From Tropicibacter sp. R16_0 (GTDB taxonomy: Bacteria; Pseudomonadota; Alphaproteobacteria; Rhodobacterales; Rhodobacteraceae), in the NCBI RefSeq assembly GCF_017743935.1, contig NZ_JAGHRE010000017.1, forward strand, positions 1-64,000: DNA of 64,000 nt, in the 5' to 3' direction. Below are positions 24,860 through 33,295 of the stretch, in pieces. A program made the position numbers and the translations under genes. The notes under the pieces were generated by a model that saw only the letters and a program-made list of their open reading frames with translations, was not told the DNA's origin and searched no databases. Positions within the stretch are counted from its first letter, which is position 1. Every line of letters starts with the position of its first letter.

Positions 24860-26230
24860 TTAGCCGCCCGCTCGATTGTTGGGGTTCAACGCCGAGATTT
24901 CACGCATCCGGGCGCGAACCGCGTGGTCCGAGCCAAAGCCGTATCGTGCCCAACCCAGACTGTCCAGTCTGACGGCACGTGCCTCGCTGCTGCGGCCCTG
25001 CATTTCAAGCGCTTCGGCCTTGAGCAGCATCAGCATCGACATGAGCGACGCGTTCTCGGCGCGTGCGGCGGTGATGATGGCCGGATTGATCTGACGCAAA
25101 GCCCCGTCGGCATTCCCGCGCGAGATTTCATAGGCCGAGGTATAGGTGGCGATGTTGGCCATATGCAGCTCTGTTCCCGGAGTGCGGGCCAGGAACTGTT
25201 GTGCGGTGCCGAAATACTGTTGTGCCTTGACCGGATCGGTGGCCTGGGTCACGCGGCCGAGGTTGAAGAGGCTGAAGGCGTGGCGGTGATCCTGCCATCC
25301 TTCACGCTGTGCAATCGCGACCGACTTTGTGGCTGCCGACTTGCGCTGCGCGGGGGACGATCCTGGGCCGAACGTTTTTTGTACCGTGTCGATCCAGTCG
25401 CGCGGGGTCGGCGTGATCGGCTGCGCCGGGATCGCATTTCCACGCGGGTTCATCCGGGCCAATAGATCGGGCAGGATACGGGCGACCTGTTCGCGGCTCA
25501 TGCCGGTGCGAAGCTCGGGCGCATAGGTGGCGCGCAGGATCAACATGTCGAACCCGGTCAGGACGGTGTGGATGTTGTCGTCGTTGAACACAGAGTCCGG
25601 CAGGCGATAGAGGTCATTGAGCGGCCCAATGGCCTGAGCCAGCTCTTCATGAAGGCAATCGCGGATTTCCTGCGGGCTGGCGTTGTAGGGCAGGAAAATC
25701 CCAAGACGTTCGCGCGACTTGATCTGCAACCAGTTGGTGCGAGGCTTGCGGCGATCGCGGCGGAACTCGGCCAGGCTGGAAACGTTCGGCACCACAAAAC
25801 ATGCTGCCTGAGGCAGGGCCCGGCGGATTTCATCGCGGCTGATCGCCTCAATCGTGATGTTGGCGGGCTGGTCCGAGCGGACCTGAGTGATGTTGATCCC
25901 GGCCTCGTGGCGCAAACGACCAAGCAGACGTCCAAGATCGCCGTTCAACGTAGACGACGGCTGACCGGTGACGCGCACAGTGATTGGTGTCTCGAACCGG
26001 GTGAACACCGGCAACGCGCGCCCGCTTTCAAGCTGAAAATGCAGCGACAGGAAATCCTGGGCGATATTGTTGTTGGATCGGATCGGGGCCGTTGGGTGCG
26101 GGGTCACAAAGGCCTTGATCGGCGGCAGCGAACTGTCGGCGATCTGGGCGCGCGTGGGCGTGTCTTCGAGGGGCACGGTGTTGCAGCCGGCTAGAAATAC
26201 AGCCATGGCCAGCGCGGATTTGCGGATCAT
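24860..26230 (-). CDS. DUF2927 lipoprotein
   Basis: This 456-residue protein has the lipobox LAMAVFLAGC near its start. The body shows FLSLHFQLESGRALPVFTRF, ERLGIFLPYNASPQEIRDCL, HEELAQAIGPLNDLYRL and the downstream FNDDNIHTVLTGFDMLILRA of the DUF2927 family, whose HEE motif recalls metallopeptidases. The C-terminal part is TPR-like (RVTQATDPVKAQQYFGTAQQ). It is probably anchored in the envelope. The ATG at 26230 has GGGGG upstream. It lies inside the MoxR/VWA gene set. Confidence 0.8.
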   Translation of the reverse strand: MIRKSALAMAVFLAGCNTVPLEDTPTRAQIADSSLPPIKAFVTPHPTAPIRSNNNIAQDFLSLHFQLESGRALPVFTRFETPITVRVTGQPSSTLNGDLGRLLGRLRHEAGINITQVRSDQPANITIEAISRDEIRRALPQAACFVVPNVSSLAEFRRDRRKPRTNWLQIKSRERLGIFLPYNASPQEIRDCLHEELAQAIGPLNDLYRLPDSVFNDDNIHTVLTGFDMLILRATYAPELRTGMSREQVARILPDLLARMNPRGNAIPAQPITPTPRDWIDTVQKTFGPGSSPAQRKSAATKSVAIAQREGWQDHRHAFSLFNLGRVTQATDPVKAQQYFGTAQQFLARTPGTELHMANIATYTSAYEISRGNADGALRQINPAIITAARAENASLMSMLMLLKAEALEMQGRSSEARAVRLDSLGWARYGFGSDHAVRARMREISALNPNNRAGG

Positions 26231-26569
26231 CAAGTTACCCCCAAGCATCAGACAGACGTTGCCGCCGTCCGGTCACAATAAAATTGTTCAAACACGTAAA
26301 ATAGCGCACATGGCCGCAAGGCCAGCCTTTTCCGGTCACTAGCGCCTAAGGCGCGGGATATGTGCAAATTGATCACTCTGGGTCCGGTCCAATTGGCGTG
26401 ACGTGCGAATTCGCTTAACGTGCAGCGCCTTCGCGTCAGCAGTATGGTCGCATTCTGACACTGTTAAGGCAAGGCGCCGACAGATTGCAACGCATGATAC
26501 GAGCGGGCAGGGCAGGCACAAAAAAGCCCGCAACCAATGGTGCGGGCTTAGTTGAAATATTTCAGTGGT
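26231..26569. other. Intergenic region: moxR terminator and lipoprotein promoter
   Basis: The right end holds the moxR terminator. The left end (26231-26330) is AT-rich and should contain the promoter of the DUF2927 operon. No further gene is supported. Confidence 0.45.
26521..26550 (-). terminator. Rho-independent terminator of moxR
   Basis: On the minus strand AAGCCCGCA pairs with TGCGGGCTT (26525-26550), followed by a T-run (complement of 26521-26526). It lies about 20 bp past the stop. Confidence 0.8.
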
Positions 26570-27415
26570 TTAGCGCTGTCCACGCGCCATAAAGGCGAGG
26601 CGCTCGAACAGATGCACGTCCTGCTCGTTTTTCAACAGCGCGCCGTGCAATTTGGGCAGGGCACTGGCGCCATCGCGCTTCAGATCCTCTGCTGTCAGGT
26701 CTTCGGCCAAAAGCAGCTTGAGCCAATCCAGCACTTCGGAGGTCGAAGGCTTTTTCTTCAACCCCGAGGTTTCGCGGATCTCATAGAACTGCGTCAGCGC
26801 CGTGGTCAGCAAGCCCTCTTTGATACCGGGGTGGTGGACCTCGACGATCTTGCGCATCGTGGTTTCATCGGGGAAGCGGATGTAGTGAAAGAAACAGCGG
26901 CGCAGAAAGGCGTCGGGCAGTTCCTTTTCGTTGTTCGAGGTGATGATGACGATCGGGCGCTGTTTCGCCTTGATGGTTTCGCCGGTCTCGTAGACATGGA
27001 ACTCCATCTTGTCGAGCTCCTGCAACAGGTCGTTGGGGAATTCGATGTCGGCCTTGTCGATTTCGTCAATCAGCAGCACGACTTTTTCGTCTGCTTCAAA
27101 GGCCTGCCACAGCTTGCCTTTCTTGATGTAGTTGCTGACGTCGTGAACCTTTTCCTCGCCCAGTTGGCTGTCGCGCAGGCGGCTGACGGCATCGTATTCA
27201 TACAGACCCTGCTGCGCGCGGGTGGTGGATTTGATGTTCCATTCGATCATGCGCAGACCCAAGGCCCCCGCGACCTGCTTGGCCAGTTCGGTCTTGCCCG
27301 TTCCCGGTTCGCCCTTGACCAGCAACGGACGTTCCAGCGTCACGGCGGCGTTCACGGCAATCGTCAGATCGTCTGTCGCCACATATTCGGCGGTTCCCTG
27401 GAAGCGTGCGGTCAT
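26570..27415 (-). CDS. MoxR-type AAA+ ATPase
   Basis: This 281-residue ATPase has Walker A in PLLVKGEPGTGKTELAKQVA, Walker B in VVLLIDEIDKAD, sensor 1 in RPIVIITSNNEKELPDAFLR, and arginine finger RR. It is a probable partner of the VWA protein downstream in an assembly-chaperone role. The frame is open upstream, but the normal start is the ATG at 27415 (MTARFQGTAEYVATDD). Other family members would give a similar length. Confidence 0.85.
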   Translation of the reverse strand: MTARFQGTAEYVATDDLTIAVNAAVTLERPLLVKGEPGTGKTELAKQVAGALGLRMIEWNIKSTTRAQQGLYEYDAVSRLRDSQLGEEKVHDVSNYIKKGKLWQAFEADEKVVLLIDEIDKADIEFPNDLLQELDKMEFHVYETGETIKAKQRPIVIITSNNEKELPDAFLRRCFFHYIRFPDETTMRKIVEVHHPGIKEGLLTTALTQFYEIRETSGLKKKPSTSEVLDWLKLLLAEDLTAEDLKRDGASALPKLHGALLKNEQDVHLFERLAFMARGQR

Positions 27416-27863
27416 ATTTGGCCCTCTTTCACTCGGATATCGTGGCGCAGTGCGCGTTGCCCCATTGCGTAGTTTGGTCGGGGTGGTTTGACAAGGTGCG
27501 CCGCTGCGTCCCCCTGTTGGTATTTCTGCGGAAAATTTCAGCACGGGAGCAAAACGCAGGCGTGTTGGTGCTCCAGTCCGGGACTGAGTCGCAAAGTGAT
27601 AGTTCAAACCGGCCAATTCTGTCGGAAATCCGGTCAGGGGCGGACACGACCGGTAACTGTTGGGTAAACAATAGGGGGCACAATGGCCAAATTAAATTGG
27701 GGTTTGGCCCGGTTTTGCCACAGGTCGGGGGTTCCCGGTTCCGTGATGGTGTTTGTGTAGTGACATTCTTAATAGCGTCAGATAAATGCTGCGGCAGAAG
27801 GGGGAGCCAAATGTCTGGAGAAGCAAGATGACGGACGTTGTGGGCCATACCGAGGGAGCCAAG
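27416..27863. other. Divergent moxR-dksA promoter region
   Basis: This 448-bp region should carry promoters for both genes. A 25-codon frame at 27683-27760 (ATG preceded by AGGGGG) could be a leader peptide before dksA, but there is no other support. GTGACA about 17 bp before TAAATG near 27760-27790 is a weak candidate promoter for dksA. Confidence 0.4.
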
Positions 27864-28286
27864 ATGAAGCAGGAAGTTTTTCTGCCGGAGGACTACCGTC
27901 CGGCCGAAGATGAACCTTTTATGAATGATCGGCAGCTTGAGTATTTCCGCCGCAAGCTGCTCAACTGGAAAAACGAACTTCTGGCGGGAAGCCGTGACAC
28001 CATCGAAGGTCTGCAGGACAGCACGCGCAACATCCCCGATGTTGCCGACCGCGCGAGCGAAGAAACCGACCGCGCGCTTGAGCTGCGCACCCGTGACCGG
28101 CAGCGCAAGCTGGTTGCCAAAATCGACAGCGCCCTGCGCCGCATCGACGAAGGTGAATATGGGTACTGCGACGTCACGGGCGAGCCCATCTCGCTCAAAC
28201 GTCTGGACGCCCGTCCGATTGCCACCATGAGCCTGGAAGCTCAGGAACGGCACGAACGGCGCGAAAAAGTTCACCGCGACGACTGA
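27864..28286 (+). CDS. dksA: RNA polymerase-binding transcription factor DksA, single-Cys type
   Basis: This 140-residue factor contains the coiled-coil tip region (RNIPDVADRASEETDRALEL, including the conserved D-x-x-D), which acts in the secondary channel of RNA polymerase with ppGpp. The zinc-finger region keeps one Cys (YGYCDVTGEPISLKRLDARP) instead of four. This is known for rhodobacteral DksA proteins that work without a standard zinc site. The ATG at 27864 follows GAGGGAG. Confidence 0.9.
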   Translation: MKQEVFLPEDYRPAEDEPFMNDRQLEYFRRKLLNWKNELLAGSRDTIEGLQDSTRNIPDVADRASEETDRALELRTRDRQRKLVAKIDSALRRIDEGEYGYCDVTGEPISLKRLDARPIATMSLEAQERHERREKVHRDD

Positions 28287-28312
28287 GGTCCAGTCGCGGA
28301 TTGCTAGATCAA

Positions 28313-28343
28313 AACGCCGGGGCCTGTTGCTCCGGCGTTTTTT
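28313..28343 (+). terminator. Rho-independent terminator of dksA
   Basis: AACGCCGG (28313-28320) pairs with CCGGCGTT (28332-28339) and a T-run extends to 28343. It lies 27 bp past the dksA stop. Confidence 0.85.
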
Positions 28344-28359
28344 GGTTCAAGAGGCCCGT

Positions 28360-29559
28360 ATGGAACTGAGCGGTCAAAAGATCATCGTTGTTGGGGCAGG
28401 CGTCGGCGGTCTGGCCGCCGCTCTGGCTTTTCGGCAACGCGGTGCGGATGTCACCGTGCTGGAGCAGGCCGAAGCCATCACCGAGGTCGGCGCCGGTCTG
28501 CAGATCAGCCCCAATGGCGGTATGGTGTTGCAGGCGCTTGGTCTGGCCGACGATCTGGCGCAGCGATCGGTCAAGGCCGAGACGGTTCAATTGCGCGACT
28601 ATCGGCGGGGCACGCCTGTGGTGGCATTGGATCTGGCCAGCCATGCGGCCGATCAAACCTATCTGTTTGTACACCGAGCGGATCTGATCGATGTGCTGGC
28701 GCTGGCCGTGCGCAAGGCGGGCGTGCATGTGCGGCTGCTGCAAAAGGTTGATCAGGTGGCGCCGGGGCGGGTGCCTGCCGTGTCGCTGGCCAATGGCGCG
28801 CAGATGCAGGCGGATCTGATCGTGGGCGCGGATGGTCTGCATTCCAAGGCCCGCGTGGCGCTGAATGGCGAGGCCGAGCCGCAGTTCACCGGCCAGGTGG
28901 CCTGGCGCGCAACCGTGCCCAACGATCTGGAATTGGGACCGCACGCCCAGGTCTTCATGGCGCCGCGCCGACATCTGGTGTGCTACCCGCTGCGGGGTGG
29001 TGATCTGGTCAACATCGTTGCGGTGCAAGAGCGCGCCGCCTGGGTCGCCGAAGGGTGGAACCATCAAGATGACCCGGAGGCCCTGCGCGAGGTGTTCCGG
29101 GACTTTGGCGGACAGGCGAAACACCTGCTCGACCGCGTTGATCAAGTGCATCTGTGGGGCTTGTTCCGCCATCCAGTGGCCGAGCACTGGCACGGTGATG
29201 GTCTGGCCATTCTTGGGGATGCCGCGCATCCGACGCTGCCGTTTCTGGCACAGGGCGCCAATCTTGCATTCGAAGATGCCTGGACGTTGGTCGACAGCCT
29301 TGTGCAGGCCGGATCACAAGCCGAGGGTCTTGAGCTTTACCAAAGCCGCCGCCGCGACCGCGCCGTCCGCGTGATCGAGGCCGCCAATGGCAACGCGTGG
29401 AAATACCATCTGAGTTTTCCACCCCTTCGCTTTGCCGCCCATACGGCGATGCGCGTGATAGGGCGGTTTGCGCCCGAAAAGATGGTCAGACAGTTTGACT
29501 GGCTCTATCGCCACGATGTGACGGATCAGAGATCCAGCTCGACCCAGACCGGCACGTGA
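28360..29559 (+). CDS. FAD-dependent monooxygenase, salicylate-hydroxylase-like
   Basis: This 399-residue flavoprotein has GxGxxG in IIVVGAGVGGLAAALAFRQR, VTVLEQAEAITEVGAGLQI, the DG motif (DLIVGADGLHSKARVALNG) and the second FAD site (GLAILGDAAHPTLPFLAQGA). These are group A aromatic hydroxylase signatures. The substrate is not determined. Its 3' end overlaps the 3' end of the exonuclease III gene by 34 bp, tail to tail. The ATG at 28360 gives the normal N-terminus (ELSGQK). Confidence 0.85.
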   Translation: MELSGQKIIVVGAGVGGLAAALAFRQRGADVTVLEQAEAITEVGAGLQISPNGGMVLQALGLADDLAQRSVKAETVQLRDYRRGTPVVALDLASHAADQTYLFVHRADLIDVLALAVRKAGVHVRLLQKVDQVAPGRVPAVSLANGAQMQADLIVGADGLHSKARVALNGEAEPQFTGQVAWRATVPNDLELGPHAQVFMAPRRHLVCYPLRGGDLVNIVAVQERAAWVAEGWNHQDDPEALREVFRDFGGQAKHLLDRVDQVHLWGLFRHPVAEHWHGDGLAILGDAAHPTLPFLAQGANLAFEDAWTLVDSLVQAGSQAEGLELYQSRRRDRAVRVIEAANGNAWKYHLSFPPLRFAAHTAMRVIGRFAPEKMVRQFDWLYRHDVTDQRSSSTQTGT

Positions 29560-30332
29560 TCTGACGGCTTCTCGCGTCCGCGCACTTCGGCGTCGATCTG
29601 GCAGTCTTGCAGCAGGTCGGCCGCCGTGGGTGTTAGCAGGAAATGGTCGATGCGGATGCCATCGTTGCGGTTCCATGCCCCGGCTTGATAGTCCCAGAAC
29701 GAATAATGCCCGGGGCCTTGGGTACGGGCGCGGAATGCCTCGGTAAAGCCCAGGTTGACGATCCGGCGATAGGCCGCGCGGCTTTCAGGGCGATGGAGCG
29801 CATCCTCCAACCAGGCTTCGGGGCGTTTGGCATCCTCGGCCTGTGGAATGATGTTGTAATCGCCCGCCATCAGGGCAGGGGTCTCGTCCGCCAACAGCTC
29901 TTGCGCGCGAGCATGCAGCCTGTCCATCCAGCGCAGCTTGTAGTCGTATTTGCCGCCGGGCACCGGTGTACCATCATCCTGCAGTTCGACCGGGTTGCCG
30001 TTGGGCAGATACAGGCCGCAAACCCGCAGCGCCTGCTTTCCGACCACGGTCGCCTCGATCCAGCGGGCCTGTTCATCACTGTCATCGCCCGGCAGCCCGC
30101 GCGAGACATCTTCGAGCGGCAGTTTCGACAAGATCGCGACCCCATTGAAACTCTTTTGCCCGTGGGTCTCGACGTTATAGCCGCGTTCTTCGAACAGCTC
30201 CCGGGGGAAGGCCTCGTCCACGGATTTGATCTCTTGCAGCAGCACCACGTCCGGCTGCGCCTCGTCCAGCCAAGCGGGCAGGGCCTGGGCCCGGGCTTTG
30301 ATGCCGTTGATGTTGAACGTGGCGATTTTCAT
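29526..30332 (-). CDS. xthA: Exodeoxyribonuclease III
   Basis: This 268-residue enzyme of the EEP fold opens with MKIATFNINGIKARAQALPA and has PDVVLLQEIK (catalytic Glu), LMAGDYNIIP, and a closing IRIDHFLLTP with KPSDHVPVWVE (Asp-His pair). It is a base-excision repair AP endonuclease and 3'-5' exonuclease. It overlaps the convergent monooxygenase gene by 34 bp. Confidence 0.92.
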   Translation of the reverse strand: MKIATFNINGIKARAQALPAWLDEAQPDVVLLQEIKSVDEAFPRELFEERGYNVETHGQKSFNGVAILSKLPLEDVSRGLPGDDSDEQARWIEATVVGKQALRVCGLYLPNGNPVELQDDGTPVPGGKYDYKLRWMDRLHARAQELLADETPALMAGDYNIIPQAEDAKRPEAWLEDALHRPESRAAYRRIVNLGFTEAFRARTQGPGHYSFWDYQAGAWNRNDGIRIDHFLLTPTAADLLQDCQIDAEVRGREKPSDHVPVWVELDL

Positions 30333-30701
30333 GGGACGATCTCCGGCTGACTGCGGTTTGATCTATCGCCCATGTAGGGGGGCAGGGCAAGCGTTGGATT
30401 GGATGGAATCGGGTCCAGGGATTCGGCGCAAATGGGGTGGAAATGTGACCGCAGTGTTATGTGATTCGTTTTCAATCAGGGGTAGATAACGGCAAAAAGC
30501 TCGAAAAATCAGGCCTGTGGATAAGAATTTGTGTTCGATCTCGGAAATTTCAAGAGTCGAGTTTTGCCATATTCCTGCCCAATTTTCTTAATGTGGATAA
30601 CTTCGGTTACCCACATCCATGAATTGAAAAACCAGTTTGAGACTCTCGGTTAAGCTGCAAGCGTGAAAGGGCATTCAACTTCGCAAAATGAGGAATTGAC
30701 C
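30333..30701. other. AT-rich region with DnaA-box-like sites
   Basis: This region lies between xthA and the repeat-protein gene and is AT-rich near 30430-30660. It holds the DnaA-box-like sites listed separately and presumably both divergent promoters. No gene is supported here. Confidence 0.5.
30516..30615. promoter_or_regulatory. DnaA-box cluster
   Basis: TGTGGATAA (the complement of the consensus TTATCCACA) occurs exactly at 30516-30524 and 30592-30600. TTACCCACA (one mismatch) occurs in the opposite orientation at 30607-30615. The surroundings are AT-rich. Such a group can regulate a promoter through DnaA or act as a titration site; origin function is not claimed. Confidence 0.55.
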
Positions 30702-31244
30702 ATGTCTGCTCAGCACAAGATCACCGCCACCACCGAAGCTCTGATCACTGGCCGTAACAGCCTGTTTGATGGCGAGGGCACTGCCATGTTTTCGTCCGGC
30801 TCTGCCCCCACAATGACCACCGATGCGTTCGGCGGCGACGCGACCGAAATGTTCTCGTCCGGATCCGCACCCACCCTGACCACTGAGGCCATCACAGGCG
30901 ACGCGGTCGAGATGTTCTCGTCGGGTTCCGCGCCCGCCACCACCTCTGCCACAGCCGGTGACCTGGTGCAAATGTTCTCGTCGGGCTCGGCCCCTGCCGC
31001 CAGCGCCGATGTGATCACCGGTGAAGGCACTCAGATGTTTTCGTCTGGTTCGGCGCCTGCGGCCAGTGCCGATGCGACCACTGGTGAAGGCACCCAGATG
31101 TTTTCGTCCGGCTCGGCGCCTGCGGCCAGCGCAGATGTGACCGTCGGTGAGGGCACCCAGATGTTCTCTTCGGGCTCCGCTCCGGTTGCCAAAGCGGACA
31201 CCACCGCGGGCGACGGCACCCACATGTTCTCGTCGGGCAGCTGA
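30702..31244 (+). CDS. Tandem-repeat small protein with eight MFSSGS motifs
   Basis: This is a 180-residue protein. Residues 1-28 (MSAQHKITATTEALITGRNS onward) form a leader-like part without a signal peptide. Eight repeats follow with period about 21 residues, each built as G-[DE]-x-[TV]-x-MFSSGSAP plus a Thr/Ala-rich spacer; the last ends at MFSSGS directly before the stop. Spacer sequences drift while MFSSGS is invariant. AGGA is 7 nt before the ATG. It resembles multi-core peptide precursors in layout but not in sequence. Related short proteins may exist under DUF names. Function is unknown. Confidence 0.75.
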   Translation: MSAQHKITATTEALITGRNSLFDGEGTAMFSSGSAPTMTTDAFGGDATEMFSSGSAPTLTTEAITGDAVEMFSSGSAPATTSATAGDLVQMFSSGSAPAASADVITGEGTQMFSSGSAPAASADATTGEGTQMFSSGSAPAASADVTVGEGTQMFSSGSAPVAKADTTAGDGTHMFSSGS

Positions 31245-31278
31245 TCTGACGCGCACCTGCGTCTGAAGTTGAAACGGG

Positions 31279-31295
31279 GGCGTTCAGGAAACGCC
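31279..31295 (+). other. Small stem-loop between the repeat-protein gene and its neighbour
   Basis: GGCGTT (31279-31284) pairs with AACGCC (31290-31295) around a 5-nt loop. It may reduce read-through or stabilise the upstream message, giving more precursor than downstream protein. There is no T-run. Confidence 0.35.
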
Positions 31296-31316
31296 ATTTG
31301 AAACGGAGACCACCCC

Positions 31317-32390
31317 ATGACAAATGTGATCCACCTGAACGCGCCTGTTCAACGTCTGGACCCGAAAGTGCGCAATGCCAATCTGGTGGCCGGGTTCGCC
31401 CGCCACCGGAGGGTCGGCGACGATGTGTTCTGGCTGAAAGAGAACGCAGAACTGCTGAACATTCTGGAATGCACCGGCCTGTCTCTTTCCGATGACGCCC
31501 TGGCCCCACATCAGGGGTTCTATGACCGGATCGAGCAGCGGTTGGGATTTTTCCCGCAGTATTACCGCTTCTTGCTGTCGATTTGCCTGGATCTGGAGGA
31601 TCTTGGCATTGAGGGCACAAAAGGTGAGGCTTTGTGCCATTGGATCGCCCGGGAAGGTTTGGCCGAGGCCGAACTGTCGGATCTGCAACGCGCCGAAGCC
31701 CGGCGTTTGTTGGCGCGACGTGGGGTGGACAGTGGTGCAGACGACGGGTTGACCGAGCGCCTTCATGCCTTTGTTAACCGTTCTGAAACTTTTGCGCTGC
31801 CCAATAAGAAGGCGGCGTACGAACTGACCCACATCCTGTTCTACCTGAGCGAATACGGCCGCCGCGACCCACAGGTGTCAGAGCAGGCGATTACAAGCTT
31901 GGAGTATGCCGGACTATTGGCCTATCTCGATCAAAATGCCGATCTTTTGGCCGAGGTCTGTGTCGCTCTGCGCTATGCCGGGGCCACGCCTTCACCGATT
32001 TGGGAGGGGTGGATCGCGCGCGAGGTTGCGCGTTTTGCGATCCAGACCGAAGATCACGCAGATCCGCAGGATGACTACCACGACTATTTCGTCTGCAACT
32101 GGCTGTTGGCCACGTCCGAACAAGAGGCGTTCAAGCACACCGCTGGCGACACGCGTATGAGCTTTCATCGCGCCACCCACTGGCCGGGGCCGTTGCGGGA
32201 CATGTCGGAATGCCTGTTCCAGTTGGACGACCATCGCTGTGACGATTGGCAGGTGATGCGCCTGCGGATCGAGCCCTCACTCAGCGAGATCGGTCATGAC
32301 ATACTGGCTGAGGCCGAAGAGAGCACCGACAAATTCGACAGCTTTTTCAGGGCGTTCTCGCGTACTGGGTTGCGTGGGGTCACTCTATGA
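31317..32390 (+). CDS. Unknown 357-residue protein next to the repeat protein
   Basis: This is a soluble, helix-rich protein with no signal peptide and no known motif. Features include VFWLKENAELLNILECTGLS, YDRIEQRLGFFPQYYRFLLS, AAYELTHILFYLSEYGRRDP and DYHDYFVCNWLLATSEQEAF. Several His/Tyr/Asp clusters (HDYF, HADPQDDYHDYF, SFHRATHWPG) could bind metal. GGAG precedes the ATG. It lies 72 bp after the repeat gene, and its stop overlaps the EamA gene (ATGA). It is a candidate partner or modification protein for the repeat peptide, by context only. Confidence 0.6.
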   Translation: MTNVIHLNAPVQRLDPKVRNANLVAGFARHRRVGDDVFWLKENAELLNILECTGLSLSDDALAPHQGFYDRIEQRLGFFPQYYRFLLSICLDLEDLGIEGTKGEALCHWIAREGLAEAELSDLQRAEARRLLARRGVDSGADDGLTERLHAFVNRSETFALPNKKAAYELTHILFYLSEYGRRDPQVSEQAITSLEYAGLLAYLDQNADLLAEVCVALRYAGATPSPIWEGWIAREVARFAIQTEDHADPQDDYHDYFVCNWLLATSEQEAFKHTAGDTRMSFHRATHWPGPLRDMSECLFQLDDHRCDDWQVMRLRIEPSLSEIGHDILAEAEESTDKFDSFFRAFSRTGLRGVTL

Positions 32391-33286
32391 AGGCCTCACT
32401 TCTTGGTGCGGCTCTGGTCGCGCTCTACACCATTTTGATCTCATCGGCCGATGCGATCACCAAATTGATCGCGGGCGGTTACGCCGCGCCGCAGTTGTTT
32501 TGCCTGTCCGGACTGATCGTTGTGGCGCTCAGCCTGTTGGTGGATCGCATGCCCTCACAACGACAGGGTCTGCGCACCCGCAGCCCTTGGGCCATGACGG
32601 TGCGGTCGGGCGCCACGGTGATGGCGGCGGTCTGTTTTTTCAACGCCTTTGGGGCGCTGCCGCTGGCTGATGTCTTTCTATACATCGGGTTGATGCCGCT
32701 GCTGTCGGGGCTGATGTCCGGTCTTATCCTACGCGAACAGGTGCGCCCCTCGGCGTGGTTTGCGCTGACCGCCGGGTTCATCGGTGTGCTCAGCCTGTTC
32801 CCGGGTGGCCTGCAGGCGATCACGACGGGCCATCTGTTTGGCCTGGGGGCGGCCGTCTTCGGGACGCTTTCGATCGTGATGTCACGCTTTATCGGGCGAC
32901 ATGAGTCGAACGTGCTGGCGCAGGTCTTCTACCCGAACCTCGCGCTGTTTGTCGCGATGGGGGCGGCGCTGCCCTTTGTCTGGGTGCCAATGCCGCTGTC
33001 CGATCTGGTTTGGGTTGTCGTTTACGCTGCCGTTCTGTTTTCGGCCCGCTGGGTACTGGTTCTGTCGCTGCGCACCCTTGCGGTCTATGTGGTCACTCCG
33101 CTGATGAACCTGCAATTTGTCTGGATGGTGATCCTGGGGGCGGTGTTTTTTGGCGAGTTGCCGACAACCGCGACTCTTCTGGGTGTTGCCATCGTCATGG
33201 CCTCGGGCCTCTATCTGGTGTGGGAGCAGTTCGCCCCGGAACAGACAGAGGACACCTTTGCGCGAAACTTTAAGACAGATCCGTAA
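32387..33286 (+). CDS. EamA/DMT-family exporter in the repeat-protein operon
   Basis: This 299-residue protein has about ten transmembrane segments in two EamA halves, including LGAALVALYTILISSADAIT, MAAVCFFNAFGALPLADVFL and MNLQFVWMVILGAVFFGELP. Such proteins export small metabolites or amino acids. The 4-bp overlap with the unknown 357-residue gene suggests coupled translation and a linked function. Its substrate cannot be predicted. Confidence 0.8.
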   Translation: MKASLLGAALVALYTILISSADAITKLIAGGYAAPQLFCLSGLIVVALSLLVDRMPSQRQGLRTRSPWAMTVRSGATVMAAVCFFNAFGALPLADVFLYIGLMPLLSGLMSGLILREQVRPSAWFALTAGFIGVLSLFPGGLQAITTGHLFGLGAAVFGTLSIVMSRFIGRHESNVLAQVFYPNLALFVAMGAALPFVWVPMPLSDLVWVVVYAAVLFSARWVLVLSLRTLAVYVVTPLMNLQFVWMVILGAVFFGELPTTATLLGVAIVMASGLYLVWEQFAPEQTEDTFARNFKTDP

Positions 33287-33295
33287 TAATCTGTT

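Noticed and set aside
27683-27760. 25-codon leader ORF before dksA
   Set aside because: A good ribosome site, but no conservation evidence or attenuator structure; kept only as a remark in the intergenic entry.
30333-30701. Chromosome or plasmid origin
   Set aside because: DnaA boxes alone are not enough; no dnaA, repABC, parAB or hemE is nearby and no strand switch supports an origin.
30702-31244. CRISPR array
   Set aside because: The repeat is coding, period about 63 bp, with related rather than unique spacers and no cas genes.
30675-31256. Open frame antisense to the repeat gene with its own repeats
   Set aside because: The repeats are the mirror of the plus-strand coding repeats; Arg/His-rich composition and no ribosome site indicate a shadow.
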